A stretch of DNA of 34,172 nucleotides, taken from NCBI GenBank assembly GCA_002898175.1, contig BDSW01000104.1, positions 1 to 34,172 on the forward strand. Reading direction: 5' to 3'. A program made the translations under genes and the position numbers. The notes beneath the pieces were generated by a model, which was not told where the DNA came from, did no database searches, and saw only the letters and a list, made by a program, of their open reading frames with translations. This DNA comes from a bacterium BMS3Abin04 (GTDB taxonomy: Bacteria; Bacteroidota; Ignavibacteria; Ignavibacteriales; Melioribacteraceae). This document shows positions 17,901 to 26,375 of this stretch, piece after piece (within the stretch, counting starts at the first letter, position 1; the number at the start of each line of letters is the position of its first letter).

Positions 17901-20891
17901 AAATGATGCTTCCCCGTATTGATCGGTCGTTTTTTCTGAATAGCCGCCCAGTATAGTTATTTTAATTTTTGCGCCCGGTAATGGAGGCCACTGATAAATA
18001 GGTAGAAAAGGATGTTCTAATGTAGGAGTCCATGGCTGTGCTTCTTTAACAATAAATTTCAACCTATGCTTTTTCTCATAAACAATTATATTACCGAGAT
18101 TCTGATTCGGTTGGGTGATATCCACATAAGTCGTGTCGATGATATACTGAGAAGCATTGTAAAGCGGTGTAACAACTAGCGATTGGTGTTTCAGTCTTGC
18201 AGCCGGAAATTCAAAATGCGCCGGAGCTATAACTAACTTGTGATTTTTGCTATCATAGTAGTAGCCGGTGGGAGAAACTGTTTTCTGCGGTGCATCTCCT
18301 ATTTTTATCCGTGCCGAAATTCCGTTTCCGTATTCATCTACAATATTACCTGAAACAATTGAACCGGGATTAAGAGCAAGCAGTTGATTTGATTTGCGCT
18401 CTCCCAAAGAAAGAGCGTTATTCTGAGCGCTGCCATCAACATCAAGAACCTTTTTATCGAACCCGTCGGCATAACCCCAAAGCTGTCTTACAGGCCCGTT
18501 AATTACGTAAGGATTAATGCTATATTCGACGTGAAGTCCGCCGAAATAAAATTTCCCTGTTGCATCGGTAAAAATTGCTTTTTCAATTGTATCAAATTCA
18601 TATAACTTACCAAAAAACTGCTTTTTATTAACTTTTAATAGTAATACGGAAGCACCCTTTATTTTGGTACCCGGTTCATCGCTTCTAACAACCGACCCGG
18701 AAATTTCGGGAAGTAATGGAAAGGCGTAAAAATCTTTGTGCACTATCGGTTGGATATATTGTGAATTATATATAGCATTATCCTGATAGAGATAAATTCC
18801 ATCTGTATCTTTAGAATAATAAGTGTTCCCGGATTTGTCAGGGCCCCCATAGTGATATCCATCGTCGCGATGCCAATCGCTGAAATAGAAATTTTGTCCA
18901 AACAAAATATAGTTGTGAGGCGCATTTTTACTGCTTCTTGCGTAAAGATAGTAATTATCACCTTGTGCAATGTTTAAAATTAATCTTGTAAAAATTATCT
19001 TCCCCTTATGGGGTTCACCTTCGGTTGTTCCCATTGCAACCACTTCATAGCCGGGAAAAGGACTTGCAACAGATGGCTTTGGGCTCCCTTCCGTATTAGG
19101 CAGTCCATAGGGTCTTTTTTTCCTTAATAAATAAACATCCATCTGGTCTAACGGCTGTAAAGTAAATTGCTGCTCTATTACTTTCATTGGTTTTATTGTT
19201 ACTTCGAATGCGTAACTTCTAATAAGACTTGTAACTGAACCGATGTTTTTTGTTTCGTATGGCTGTATCATTATGTCATCATCGGGGCTTGTAAAATATT
19301 CATCTTCTACAATTACTCTTGCCACTCGATATATATCTCCCGTGTAATCATATCCGAATTCAGCTGAAGTACCAATGTGATAATTCGCTTTAATATGTCC
19401 CATACTATCGGGATTGATAAAATTAAAGCTAAAGTTTCCGTTTGCGTCGGTTGTAGTAACTGCAAGTGTCTGATTATTATCTGAAGGATGACCGGGAATA
19501 TCGGAATCTTTTAATAACAATTCGCCCTTTGGTGCTTCTGTTGATCCATAATTACCAGTTCCGCTATTGCTGGTATATTTCATAATATATTTGATAACTA
19601 ATTTTACAGTCCGGTTAGCTAATGACCAGCTTTCGGTGTCGTACTTATAAGCATATTTATAACGGAGCTGCCCGCTTAAAAAACTCCAGGCAGGCAATGT
19701 AAGCACGGGATTTATTACAATGCCTTTAGAGTATGTAAGCTTCCACACATTACTCGATTTTAAGATTGTATTATCAGTTGTATTTATTACATCAACTCTC
19801 CAGACATATCCGGCATTCTGAGAAAAATTTAGATATACCGGAGGCGTAAACGAAGTTTGATTTGAACCGAGGAAAGTTGAATATAAAGGTGGATTATTAA
19901 TCGCATCTGCATTAGATTGACCACTATTCATTTTACAAATCTTTATTTCAAACTTATAGTTTTTACCCTGTGCGGGAGTGTAACTCCATTTAAACGTTGG
20001 CTTATTCGAAGCAACCTGGCTATTGTTTGCCGGTGATTGAAGTAAAGGATTATTAATTATAAATATCGGAAATATTATAAACTTCTTCTTAGTAAAAGTA
20101 AATATTTCACTCTTTCCCTGGTTTTGCGCAGGTGGTATTCCGAACTGATCTAATGCTTGTGTTTGCCATGCGTAAGTTTTTCCATTCTCTAATTTCAGAG
20201 CATCAATTGGATATGTAAAGCTTGTGATATTAATTTGATTATTGATATACTGCGGATAGTTTGCACTGAGTGCCTGGGCAGGTGTTTGTCCTTGGAGAAC
20301 TTCAACAATTTTAAGTGTATAGGTTAATTGATAATCGGGTTGAACGATTACAGGTGTCCATTGAAACGTCGGATATTCATTATCGGCATTAAGCGAATCA
20401 CCATTCAATGGATAAATGAGATGCGGTGGTTCAGGATAAACTATAGTGAAATCGGCACAAACATTACTTACAAGAACTTGATTATCACTATTTCTAATAA
20501 CAAAACAAACCGTATAAGTACCTTCCGGTAAACGCCCTGTCCTAATTACTTTATCTTTCAAATCCTGTTGTGGAAATTGGGAATTTGACGAGTTAAAAAA
20601 CAGTGTGCTGTTTATTAAAGTAGATGGGGCGGAAGATATTGGAATTGTTGTTGTAATACTTGTCGCTACAACACCGTAATTATGATGAGTAACCGTAGAA
20701 GTAATTATTATATCTGTAATTTCATTTGTATTATTAAATAACGTTAATGAACCAAGAGACGAGGGGTTTGTTTCCCAATCGCTTATATAAGGGGAGGGAT
20801 AAGGAATAACATTCAGTATAGCATTCCAATTCTGTGCAGATACTATAGATGCAAAATAAATAAGCAACAAAAAAATTTTCGTTTTATTCAT
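14997..20891 (-). CDS. Giant secreted TANFOR/carboxypeptidase-regulatory-like protein
   Basis: A 1964-residue secreted protein, the largest in the window. After the signal peptide (1-19, ending VSAQ) come Ig-like domains. The one at about 170-265 (FQWTPV, LKIVEVLQGQTPAQAL, KTYAWQTQALDQFG, GKSEIFTF) fits the TANFOR domain described from Tannerella forsythia; a second at about 298-390 has the FKWSY and YVWRV pattern. Several carboxypeptidase-regulatory-like beta sandwiches follow near 480, 730, 846 and 1048 (SGSVFVAGNQPVENADVWI, NENGKYILPNVP). The last 830 residues are beta-rich and unfamiliar. They include glycine-rich strands (about 1750-1900) and four late cysteines, and end KGTCSGN without a T9SS sorting domain. 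It heads the three-gene operon, 12 bp before the FN3 gene. A structural surface or matrix role is inferred; no catalytic motif is seen. Confidence 0.8.
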   Translation of the reverse strand: MNKTKIFLLLIYFASIVSAQNWNAILNVIPYPSPYISDWETNPSSLGSLTLFNNTNEITDIIITSTVTHHNYGVVATSITTTIPISSAPSTLINSTLFFNSSNSQFPQQDLKDKVIRTGRLPEGTYTVCFVIRNSDNQVLVSNVCADFTIVYPEPPHLIYPLNGDSLNADNEYPTFQWTPVIVQPDYQLTYTLKIVEVLQGQTPAQALSANYPQYINNQINITSFTYPIDALKLENGKTYAWQTQALDQFGIPPAQNQGKSEIFTFTKKKFIIFPIFIINNPLLQSPANNSQVASNKPTFKWSYTPAQGKNYKFEIKICKMNSGQSNADAINNPPLYSTFLGSNQTSFTPPVYLNFSQNAGYVWRVDVINTTDNTILKSSNVWKLTYSKGIVINPVLTLPAWSFLSGQLRYKYAYKYDTESWSLANRTVKLVIKYIMKYTSNSGTGNYGSTEAPKGELLLKDSDIPGHPSDNNQTLAVTTTDANGNFSFNFINPDSMGHIKANYHIGTSAEFGYDYTGDIYRVARVIVEDEYFTSPDDDIMIQPYETKNIGSVTSLIRSYAFEVTIKPMKVIEQQFTLQPLDQMDVYLLRKKRPYGLPNTEGSPKPSVASPFPGYEVVAMGTTEGEPHKGKIIFTRLILNIAQGDNYYLYARSSKNAPHNYILFGQNFYFSDWHRDDGYHYGGPDKSGNTYYSKDTDGIYLYQDNAIYNSQYIQPIVHKDFYAFPLLPEISGSVVRSDEPGTKIKGASVLLLKVNKKQFFGKLYEFDTIEKAIFTDATGKFYFGGLHVEYSINPYVINGPVRQLWGYADGFDKKVLDVDGSAQNNALSLGERKSNQLLALNPGSIVSGNIVDEYGNGISARIKIGDAPQKTVSPTGYYYDSKNHKLVIAPAHFEFPAARLKHQSLVVTPLYNASQYIIDTTYVDITQPNQNLGNIIVYEKKHRLKFIVKEAQPWTPTLEHPFLPIYQWPPLPGAKIKITILGGYSEKTTDQYGEASFKFSNDSKNFKVIVEGPAGKYYVKKAGMVQNKPSKYDVTYVIALDKATYISGSVFVAGNQPVENADVWIDFGNPDLNIFVKTNENGKYILPNVPIGQDIIVYASKHSNTETIIGDSAAVNTAETGKTGVNLYLTIYNGMDITQLFGFPVLLTNLTEEGNGQVRITGLINKFKKNNIFDLSESQNSKLSFKNVLIKPGNKKNSKGVPYAALASPPLIFSNPSLSLNMFSKFNADFGDTQNGIQLINPGNDVGLLKGKLFVRASSFDTKGSLSNYNGLYLANPNVQNNTEKMLVPAITADGSAPLNIPDGFNVTNSSGDGLTLKINNFNAETDPHNSFFNQDTVRLRTTLHTNIAHANPSDLKLAIGDVTFHQKSIEPVIGKKEFSFKLDNWTLDASEWNFYKGNIRITKGTLNSGLNIPVKSLDVTPTSLAFGDFNLSSIAVSKIVPFTITGKFYFNHDDANDYWYLSVSKKNLNDPYAAYAKGLPGMANNDLLKISSFVLNSKESFFSLTPENQTLKIYKVGILNLNASNPLLAYNDYLYVQGLGFNIPNATQSTAFDYYKGKDGKIAFKLRGINLSANAGNGVYIKFGATPEQQNSQVLDESGFRSLGVIGEDGKFEKVSWLYHTVDSTSILVETPTTPFTTRNTYQKMIIGSANSTYLSNLTGGMIVSNNKWNNFHFEGDLTGTKGITDKHKRLSFTVYGKILADNQQISVKNVPTPFGKMKWMYQFKNSRLIGTFNIDKKFGGVKINGTAEILIDNIGWYFLGTAKMKVPGIPAGNAAMIFGDYPSMPQPVRTIFAAASYNKNLPSSFQHNISGFLFSGKIAIPVIIPNIDINLGIVALEFGVDAGGDVRIYKGFDEEGGSTYGIGAIAFIHAYLTMSAITCTTLSADATLEAGMEGNYQTGSRTFNLNGCASLSIAGHIIQSTPPFCSPVLLDIGHTFAFSAKFHIDSDGNANLKFQKGTCSGN

Positions 20892-20937
20892 TATTATTCC
20901 AATTTGTTCTTCTTATTTCAACAAAAAATAACTCTTA

Positions 20938-20968
20938 CAAACTTAGACCCTGGTTTTTTGGCCGACAA
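20938..20968 (-). promoter_or_regulatory. Candidate promoter of the giant-protein operon
   Basis: On the minus strand TTG (20968-20966) is followed after 20 nt by TAAGTTTG (20945-20938), about 47 nt before the start codon of the giant gene. This fits the Bacteroidota TTG/TAnnTTTG pattern. It suggests that the three-gene operon is transcribed separately from the LamG-like gene that ends just upstream at 21037. Confidence 0.35.
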
Positions 20969-21036
20969 TCAAATTATAATGGTTTAATTCGTTCTAATAG
21001 TTTCTTCTTTACTATTTATCATCATGAAACTCATTC

Positions 21037-21972
21037 TTACCTTATCAAAACCATTTTTTTCGTTTCGGTAAAACTGCCTGCTTTTATTTGATAGAAATAA
21101 ATTCCGCTTGTTAGATTTGAACCGTCAAATGAAATTTCATAATTTCCCGGCTTTTGATATCCGTTTACTAAAGTCATTATTTCATTACCAAGAAGTCCAT
21201 ATATTTTTACTTGTACATTTCCTTCTTGCGGAATGGAATATTTAATATTAGTACTTGGATTAAACGGATTAGGATAATTCTGCTCTAATTTAAATGGTAG
21301 AGGACTTGATTCTGAATTATCATTTACATCAGTGGTTTGGGGTAAAGAATATATTTTTAAATCATCAAATACTCCATTTAATTCATCTCCTGATCCAAAA
21401 TCTGTAACACTAACATTCTTATCATTACCTGCATCAATTATAAAAGATGTACTATCAATCAACATATTGTCTATATACCATTTCCCTAATTGTGCAACTG
21501 AGTCATAGACCATTGTGATTGTATGAAATGTATCTAGTGAATAAGTCATAGACGATTGAAAATAAATACTTCCATTATTAGCGAAAGTTCTCAAAGTTGA
21601 ATCTTCGAGTAGATAAATTTCCATCCAACGGAAACCGGTTCCCCCAACGATAACAGGATTTTTTTGTGTAACACTTACTTTAAATTTTGCTTGTATTGCA
21701 AATTTTTTGAACCGGAAACCGTTAATTATCGGTGTAGTTGCATCGGAACCGTTTACAGGGTCATTACCAGTATAAATACCATTGCAATATATTCCGCCAT
21801 CTTGATAAGGAGTATTTGTAAGTTGCATTGGTGCATTATTTCCTGTTGCATCATCGGGTGTTCCATCAAGTTTATAATGAGCTATCAAAGTCAAGTCAGG
21901 TGGAATTTGCGCAAAAGTTAAGCTGGTTATAATTAAAAATATACTTACGGCAGGTGTAAATATTGCTTTCAT
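21037..21972 (-). CDS. LamG-like secreted protein with T9SS type A sorting domain
   Basis: A 311-residue exported protein. The signal peptide (1-22, ending LTFAQ) is followed by a concanavalin-like/LamG jelly-roll domain at about 27-212 (LIAHYKLDGTPDDATGNN, FAIQAKFKVS, WYIDNMLIDS, NGVFDDLKIYSL). It ends in a T9SS type A sorting domain (about 225-311) with NYPNPFNPSTNIKYSIP, the G-N-Y-E-I-S-F-D-G-S-N turn, SGIYFYQIKAGSF and KKMVLIR. This domain sends cargo across the outer membrane, where it is cut and often attached to the surface. LamG domains commonly bind glycans. AGGAG before the ATG supports the start. It follows the small secreted gene by 53 bp and lies in the same direction as the nearby histidine kinase and regulator, which may control it. 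Confidence 0.9.
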   Translation of the reverse strand: MKAIFTPAVSIFLIITSLTFAQIPPDLTLIAHYKLDGTPDDATGNNAPMQLTNTPYQDGGIYCNGIYTGNDPVNGSDATTPIINGFRFKKFAIQAKFKVSVTQKNPVIVGGTGFRWMEIYLLEDSTLRTFANNGSIYFQSSMTYSLDTFHTITMVYDSVAQLGKWYIDNMLIDSTSFIIDAGNDKNVSVTDFGSGDELNGVFDDLKIYSLPQTTDVNDNSESSPLPFKLEQNYPNPFNPSTNIKYSIPQEGNVQVKIYGLLGNEIMTLVNGYQKPGNYEISFDGSNLTSGIYFYQIKAGSFTETKKMVLIR

Positions 21973-22025
21973 GATATTGACTCCTCTTCTATTTATAAAT
22001 CAAACTTTTTGAATGTTAAATATTA

Positions 22026-22595
22026 TTAGAACTTTTTTGCAATAATTGAAGCTATATTAATAAGTTCATCTACTTTTTTATTAGCATTGGAAGAGAGCAA
22101 TTTTAAATGAATGACTTTATAGCCTTTAAGAAATTTTACTTCCATACCCTCGGAATTTCCATAAACCCAACCCTGATCGCCTACTTTTATTTTTCGGAAA
22201 TATTTATAAATCAGCTTAAGAGTTGAAACATCCGGTTTAATCTTTGAGAATAGTTTTTTGCTGGGAGCAACGGTTACATATACACTAAACATTTCCCATT
22301 TATCATTAGAATAAGTACATTGGTACGAATCCACGCCTCTAATTAGAGAACCGCCTGAATGTGCTACATATCCGCTGTCATTATCAGGTAATACTGTATT
22401 GACTTGTTCGGGAGTTAATAATTTACAAGGAAAGATTTTACCGGAATTATTACTCTGAGCATTTACAATTTCAAAACAAAAAGTTAATAAAAATATATTT
22501 AATACTAAAATATTAAAAATATACCTATTTAATAAATGTGATATTACCTTTCTATTATCCATGTTATTTATGACAAGGAATTTATAACTTATCAT
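22026..22595 (-). CDS. Small exported protein of unknown function
   Basis: A 189-residue protein with an extended N-terminal region and a hydrophobic export segment (about 27-46, ending EIVNAQ). The mature part is about 140 residues. It opens with FPCKLLTPEQVNTVL, a pattern that resembles DUF3558-type and related lipoprotein domains, in which a Cys before a short helix pairs with a Cys about 35 residues later (here SYQCTYSN). The resemblance is weak, so I give no function. A second ATG at 22561 would leave a more typical signal peptide, but the first ATG has AGGTGA 4 nt upstream and the second has none, so I keep the first. A 7-bp-arm palindrome (22662-22677) lies about 67 bp before its start. 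Confidence 0.65.
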   Translation of the reverse strand: MISYKFLVINNMDNRKVISHLLNRYIFNILVLNIFLLTFCFEIVNAQSNNSGKIFPCKLLTPEQVNTVLPDNDSGYVAHSGGSLIRGVDSYQCTYSNDKWEMFSVYVTVAPSKKLFSKIKPDVSTLKLIYKYFRKIKVGDQGWVYGNSEGMEVKFLKGYKVIHLKLLSSNANKKVDELINIASIIAKKF

Positions 22596-22657
22596 AGTTC
22601 ACCTAATTTTATTATAATCGCACACTGAGTCCAATTTAACTGAATATAAGTTTTGAG

Positions 22658-22680
22658 TCAATCACATGAACATGTGAATT
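22658..22680. promoter_or_regulatory. Palindrome upstream of the small exported gene (copy 1)
   Basis: TCACATG (22662-22668), AA, CATGTGA (22671-22677), preceded by TCAA. It lies about 30 bp past the regulator stop and about 67 bp before the next start codon. It matches the copy at 23400-23423 except for a compensated pair (G:C here, A:T there) and one flanking base. Candidate operator or mRNA hairpin. Confidence 0.45.
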
Positions 22681-22706
22681 TTAGAAATGAATTTCTGAAA
22701 CAAATT

Positions 22707-23345
22707 TTATATAATTTTATTCTTCAAAGCTTTGGCAACTGCTTCGGCTTTTGAGTTAACGTGGAGTTTGGAATAGATGTTTTTTATATGAGTCCGAACA
22801 GTATCTATACTGATAAAAAGGGTTTCGGATATTTTATTATATGTTGAACCTGTAACTAATTCATTTAATATTTCTTTTTCCCGTCTGCTTAAATCGTAAT
22901 TTATAATTCTCTTGTTACTTTCGTTAAAGTAATTAAGTACTTTTCTTGCAATACTTGGGGTCAACGGTGCACCACCTTCGTAAGCTTCTTTAATATGATT
23001 TAAAATATTCTCCAGAGGAGTTTGTTTAAGAATATAGCCGGAAGCGCCTGCTTTCAGTGAATCAAATACTTTTTTATCGTCGTCGAATACAGTAAGAATA
23101 ATAATTGTTAAATCGGCAAATAAACATTTTAATGTTTTTGTACATTCAATTCCGTTTATCTCGGGCATAGAGATGTCCATTAATATTATATCCGGTAAAT
23201 CAGAAGCAATTTTTTCAATTGCCTGAATACATGATGGATAGAACCCCGTACATTTAAATCCTTCCGATGAATTTAAATATGTCATTAAACCTGTACCAAT
23301 TGAGAGATCATCTTCAATTATGGCAACTTCAATAATATTTTTCAT
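22707..23345 (-). CDS. NarL/LuxR-type response regulator
   Basis: A 212-residue DNA-binding response regulator. The receiver domain (1-120) has the acidic pocket E11-D12-D13, the phospho-acceptor D57 in LMDISMPEINGIE, the Thr of IILTVFDDD and the Lys of GYILKQT. A LuxR-type helix-turn-helix (about 146-206) reads LSRREKEILNELVTG, then ISIDTVRTHIKNIYSKLHV. It is the evident partner of the histidine kinase gene 75 bp upstream and presumably activates or represses nearby secreted-protein genes. A TTG at 23360 would add five residues; I chose the ATG at 23345 because the receiver fold starts immediately after it (MKNIIEVAIIEDD). Palindromes of one design lie just before this gene and just after it. 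Confidence 0.93.
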   Translation of the reverse strand: MKNIIEVAIIEDDLSIGTGLMTYLNSSEGFKCTGFYPSCIQAIEKIASDLPDIILMDISMPEINGIECTKTLKCLFADLTIIILTVFDDDKKVFDSLKAGASGYILKQTPLENILNHIKEAYEGGAPLTPSIARKVLNYFNESNKRIINYDLSRREKEILNELVTGSTYNKISETLFISIDTVRTHIKNIYSKLHVNSKAEAVAKALKNKII

Positions 23346-23399
23346 AGTTGATTGAATCAATTACGGTATTAATTATAATAGTTCTAAAAAAAATAAGAA

Positions 23400-23423
23400 T
23401 CAATCACATAAATATGTGATTTA
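23400..23423. promoter_or_regulatory. Palindrome upstream of the response regulator gene (copy 2)
   Basis: AATCACATA (23402-23410), AA, TATGTGATT (23413-23421) forms a 9+2+9 inverted repeat. It abuts the histidine kinase stop codon and lies about 57 bp before the regulator ATG. It shares the TCAATCACAT...ATGTGA frame with the copy at 22658-22680. The similar distance to the next start codon in both cases favours an operator over a terminator. Confidence 0.45.
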
Positions 23424-26375
23424 CTTTACCGGTAATTGCAATAAAATTGACATTCCATTTCCGGGTGATGATTTAATTGTTATTTTACCGTTTATTTCTT
23501 CCGCTCTTCTGTACATATTATTTAAACCGTTTCCTTTTACTTTTTCATTCATATCAAAGCCCTTACCGTCGTCTGTCATTTTGAATATTAATAATTTTTT
23601 ATTTCTGTCGAACATTATTCTTATGTCGATATTATTAGCATTGGAATGTTTTGCCGCATTAGTTACTGCTTCTTTAAATATCAGTAAAAGATTCCTTCTT
23701 ACTCCGATTGTTAAATTTACCCCGGCAGTATTTTCGGGCATTATTATTTTCAGCTGGATATTTTCTGAATTTAAAAGTTGAACAGCATAGTTTTTAAATC
23801 TTTCCAAGGCATCTTCGAGTGTATCGTTTTCAGGGTTTATTGTCCAAACAATGTCGCTCAGTCTTTCAATTAATTCTCTCGATGTGTTTTCAATACCTTT
23901 TAATATTTCAGTAGACTTTACATGCCCGCTACCTAATTCCTTGCGTATTACTTCTGACAAAATAGCTATGCTCGATAAACTTGTACCTACATCATCATGC
24001 AGATCGGCAGAAATTTTTGTCCTAAATCTTTCAATCATTAATAAATGTTTCAGCTTGTTTCGGTAAATTAAAATTGATATGAAAGAAACAAACAAAGTGA
24101 AGAGTAAGATAGCTGAAGATATGAACCACCAAGTTTCCCAAAACGGCGGATGAATTACAAAGCTTATTTTAGCCGGCAATTTACTTTTCGTCCCTCTGCC
24201 GTCAATTGCATAAACAAGAAAGTTGTATCTGCCTGCGGGAAGGTTGTGGTAAAGCACATAATTACGTTTACCGGAGCTTGTCCAGTTTTTATCTACGCCT
24301 TCCATTTTGTATTTGAACGCAATCTTTTCTTCGTTCTCCAATGAAGAGCAGGCAAACTCGATAAGGAAGGAATTTTTTTCGTATGTGAAATCATAAATGT
24401 GATCTCCCTGCGGTTTTTTTATTTTAGAATTGATAAAAATATCACCGGGTGAAAAATTTTTTAGACGAAATTTAGTAACGCTTGTACCATCAATAAAATT
24501 GAACTTTTTTATATAAGCTTTTGGTAAATTATATGATAATGGATATTGCGGATTAAAAGTATAAATTCCATTGTTAGTTCCAAAATATAAGATACCGTTT
24601 TTATCCATTCCAGAAGATTGAATTTCACCGGCTTTCAATCCGTACGATTCATCGAAACGTGTCCAGATCTTTCCGTCAAATCTTGTAATTCCTTTTCCAG
24701 TACCAAACCAATAATTACCAATCCGGTCCTGTAAAATATTTTTTACCCAATTGCTGCTCAGCCCTTCATCAATTGTATACTGTCTCATTTTATCGTCTTT
24801 AAATTTGAAAGCGCCGCCGTATCTTGTACCAATCCAGATATTGCCATCGTCATCTTCGTACAAACATCGTATTTGCTCATCAAGCAGACCGTCGGCTCTT
24901 GTAAATTTTTTAATTCTTCCATTGTGAACCAAATATAATCCAGATGCAAAAGTACCAATCCAGATTCTTCCCTGCTTATCGTTAAGTAAACATGTAGGAT
25001 TAGTTCCACGCAATAACAATTTACTTTTTTCATCAATTAAATTTTTAATACGTCCTTTTACTATTTTAATTAAAGATGCATTGGAACTTAAAACAATTGC
25101 ATTCCCTTCCTTATCTTTGGAAACTTTAAATGAGTATTTGCTTAACAGCGGTGGAGTATCGTATGTAATAAATTTATCGTTTTGTTTTTGTATTAAACCG
25201 GATAAACCAATTATCCATAAATTCTTATTTATAAATTTTATCATCCAGGTTTTTTTCATTATTTGATTATCTATCGGTGCCGGAAACAGCTTATAATTAT
25301 TTAAAATGAATATCTTACTTTTTCCACCTGCCCACAAGATGCTGTCGGCAGACAAAGCAAAAGAATTAATAGTTGGTATATTCTCACTTCCTTTTATTAA
25401 CTGAAAGGAATCCTGTGAATACTTATATAATCCATAAATGGTTCCGATCCAATGGTTATTTTCATTATCTATTAAAAAGGAAGTAATATAATCTTCACTG
25501 AGACCGTTTGATCTGTCAATAACGGAAAATTTATTATTCTCAAATTTCCACAACCCTTTTGAGGAAGAAATCCAAATAGACTTGTTGTGAGCAAATATAG
25601 GGGCATAAGTTAATTTTGGCAGATTAAATTCTTTAAAAAGATTTTTAACTTTACCATTTTGAAAAACCGACAAATAATTTACGGCGCCAATGAAAACTTT
25701 ACCATCATCCGAGCAAAGAATTTGTTTGTAGAAATCATCTTTATTAGAAAGGTAAGAATTTTTGAAAAGTATAAATTTTTCACCGTTCCATTTAATCAAT
25801 CCTTTTTCGGTACCGAACCACAAAAGTTTTTTTTTATAATCGACACTGCCGGTTACCGAAGTTCCGGGGAAGCCCTCCGATTCACCGAAATGATTAACAG
25901 AAAATTTGCCGGAATTAAAACTCCATCTTGTAGTCCCGGAATCAGTACAAAACCAAAAATTATTATCCCAATCTTTTAATATATTATTGACCCTGTCATT
26001 AATCAGAAATTTCTTTCCTCTGAACGATGCAATAAGCGTATCTTTATCAAATGCCGGATGATAAAAAATCATTAACCCGCCATCGTTACCGCCGATCATC
26101 ATCAATGAGTCATTCAAAGGATAGAAACAGTTAATTACTGTGTATGTTAATCCGGAGTTGTAACCGTAATTGGTCATTTCCTTGCCGTCATAAACGCTTA
26201 TCCCTTCAGCAGTTCCAATCCAGAGTCTCCCGAGACTGTCGCGAGTTAATGCTCTGATTGTATTTTGAATTAACCCTGTTTCCGTATCATATTTTTTGAA
26301 ATAAATTTGCTGCGATTCTGATCTGACCGATACAAAAAGAATAATAACAATTATTTTTAATATTAATCCTTTCAT
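23421..26375 (-). CDS. Two-component regulator-propeller sensor histidine kinase
   Basis: A 984-residue membrane sensor kinase. The signal sequence (1-21) leads into a periplasmic double propeller made of Reg_prop repeats, recognised by recurring LWIGT/IWIGT/YWFGT motifs (LWIGTAEGISVYDG, IWIGTRYGGAFKF, YWFGTGKGITRFDG). A Y_Y_Y domain follows (about 655-745; FKYKMEGVDKNWTSSG, PAGRYNFLVYAID). One transmembrane helix lies at about 752-771. The HisKA_3 domain has LHDDVGTSLS with the phosphorylated H793, and the ATPase domain has EAVTNAAKHSNA (N box) and DDGKGFD, NGLNNMYRRA and SPGNGMSI (G boxes). There is no receiver or AraC domain, so it is not a hybrid HTCS; it signals to the LuxR-type regulator encoded just downstream. 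In Bacteroidota such propellers often sense glycans. The ligand here is unknown. Confidence 0.93.
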   Translation of the reverse strand: MKGLILKIIVIILFVSVRSESQQIYFKKYDTETGLIQNTIRALTRDSLGRLWIGTAEGISVYDGKEMTNYGYNSGLTYTVINCFYPLNDSLMMIGGNDGGLMIFYHPAFDKDTLIASFRGKKFLINDRVNNILKDWDNNFWFCTDSGTTRWSFNSGKFSVNHFGESEGFPGTSVTGSVDYKKKLLWFGTEKGLIKWNGEKFILFKNSYLSNKDDFYKQILCSDDGKVFIGAVNYLSVFQNGKVKNLFKEFNLPKLTYAPIFAHNKSIWISSSKGLWKFENNKFSVIDRSNGLSEDYITSFLIDNENNHWIGTIYGLYKYSQDSFQLIKGSENIPTINSFALSADSILWAGGKSKIFILNNYKLFPAPIDNQIMKKTWMIKFINKNLWIIGLSGLIQKQNDKFITYDTPPLLSKYSFKVSKDKEGNAIVLSSNASLIKIVKGRIKNLIDEKSKLLLRGTNPTCLLNDKQGRIWIGTFASGLYLVHNGRIKKFTRADGLLDEQIRCLYEDDDGNIWIGTRYGGAFKFKDDKMRQYTIDEGLSSNWVKNILQDRIGNYWFGTGKGITRFDGKIWTRFDESYGLKAGEIQSSGMDKNGILYFGTNNGIYTFNPQYPLSYNLPKAYIKKFNFIDGTSVTKFRLKNFSPGDIFINSKIKKPQGDHIYDFTYEKNSFLIEFACSSLENEEKIAFKYKMEGVDKNWTSSGKRNYVLYHNLPAGRYNFLVYAIDGRGTKSKLPAKISFVIHPPFWETWWFISSAILLFTLFVSFISILIYRNKLKHLLMIERFRTKISADLHDDVGTSLSSIAILSEVIRKELGSGHVKSTEILKGIENTSRELIERLSDIVWTINPENDTLEDALERFKNYAVQLLNSENIQLKIIMPENTAGVNLTIGVRRNLLLIFKEAVTNAAKHSNANNIDIRIMFDRNKKLLIFKMTDDGKGFDMNEKVKGNGLNNMYRRAEEINGKITIKSSPGNGMSILLQLPVK

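Noticed and set aside
18743-18970. 75-residue minus-strand ORF inside the giant gene
   Set aside because: It lies wholly inside the long reading frame in another phase, has no ribosome-binding site or recognisable domain, and is a chance frame.
22662-22677. CRP-like site
   Set aside because: The arms TCACA and TGTGA are in the reverse order to the CRP consensus TGTGA-N6-TCACA.
23348-23360. TTGATTGAATCAA resembles an FNR site
   Set aside because: The spacer between TTGAT and ATCAA is 3 nt where FNR sites have 4, and the site lies directly at the regulator start in AT-rich sequence.
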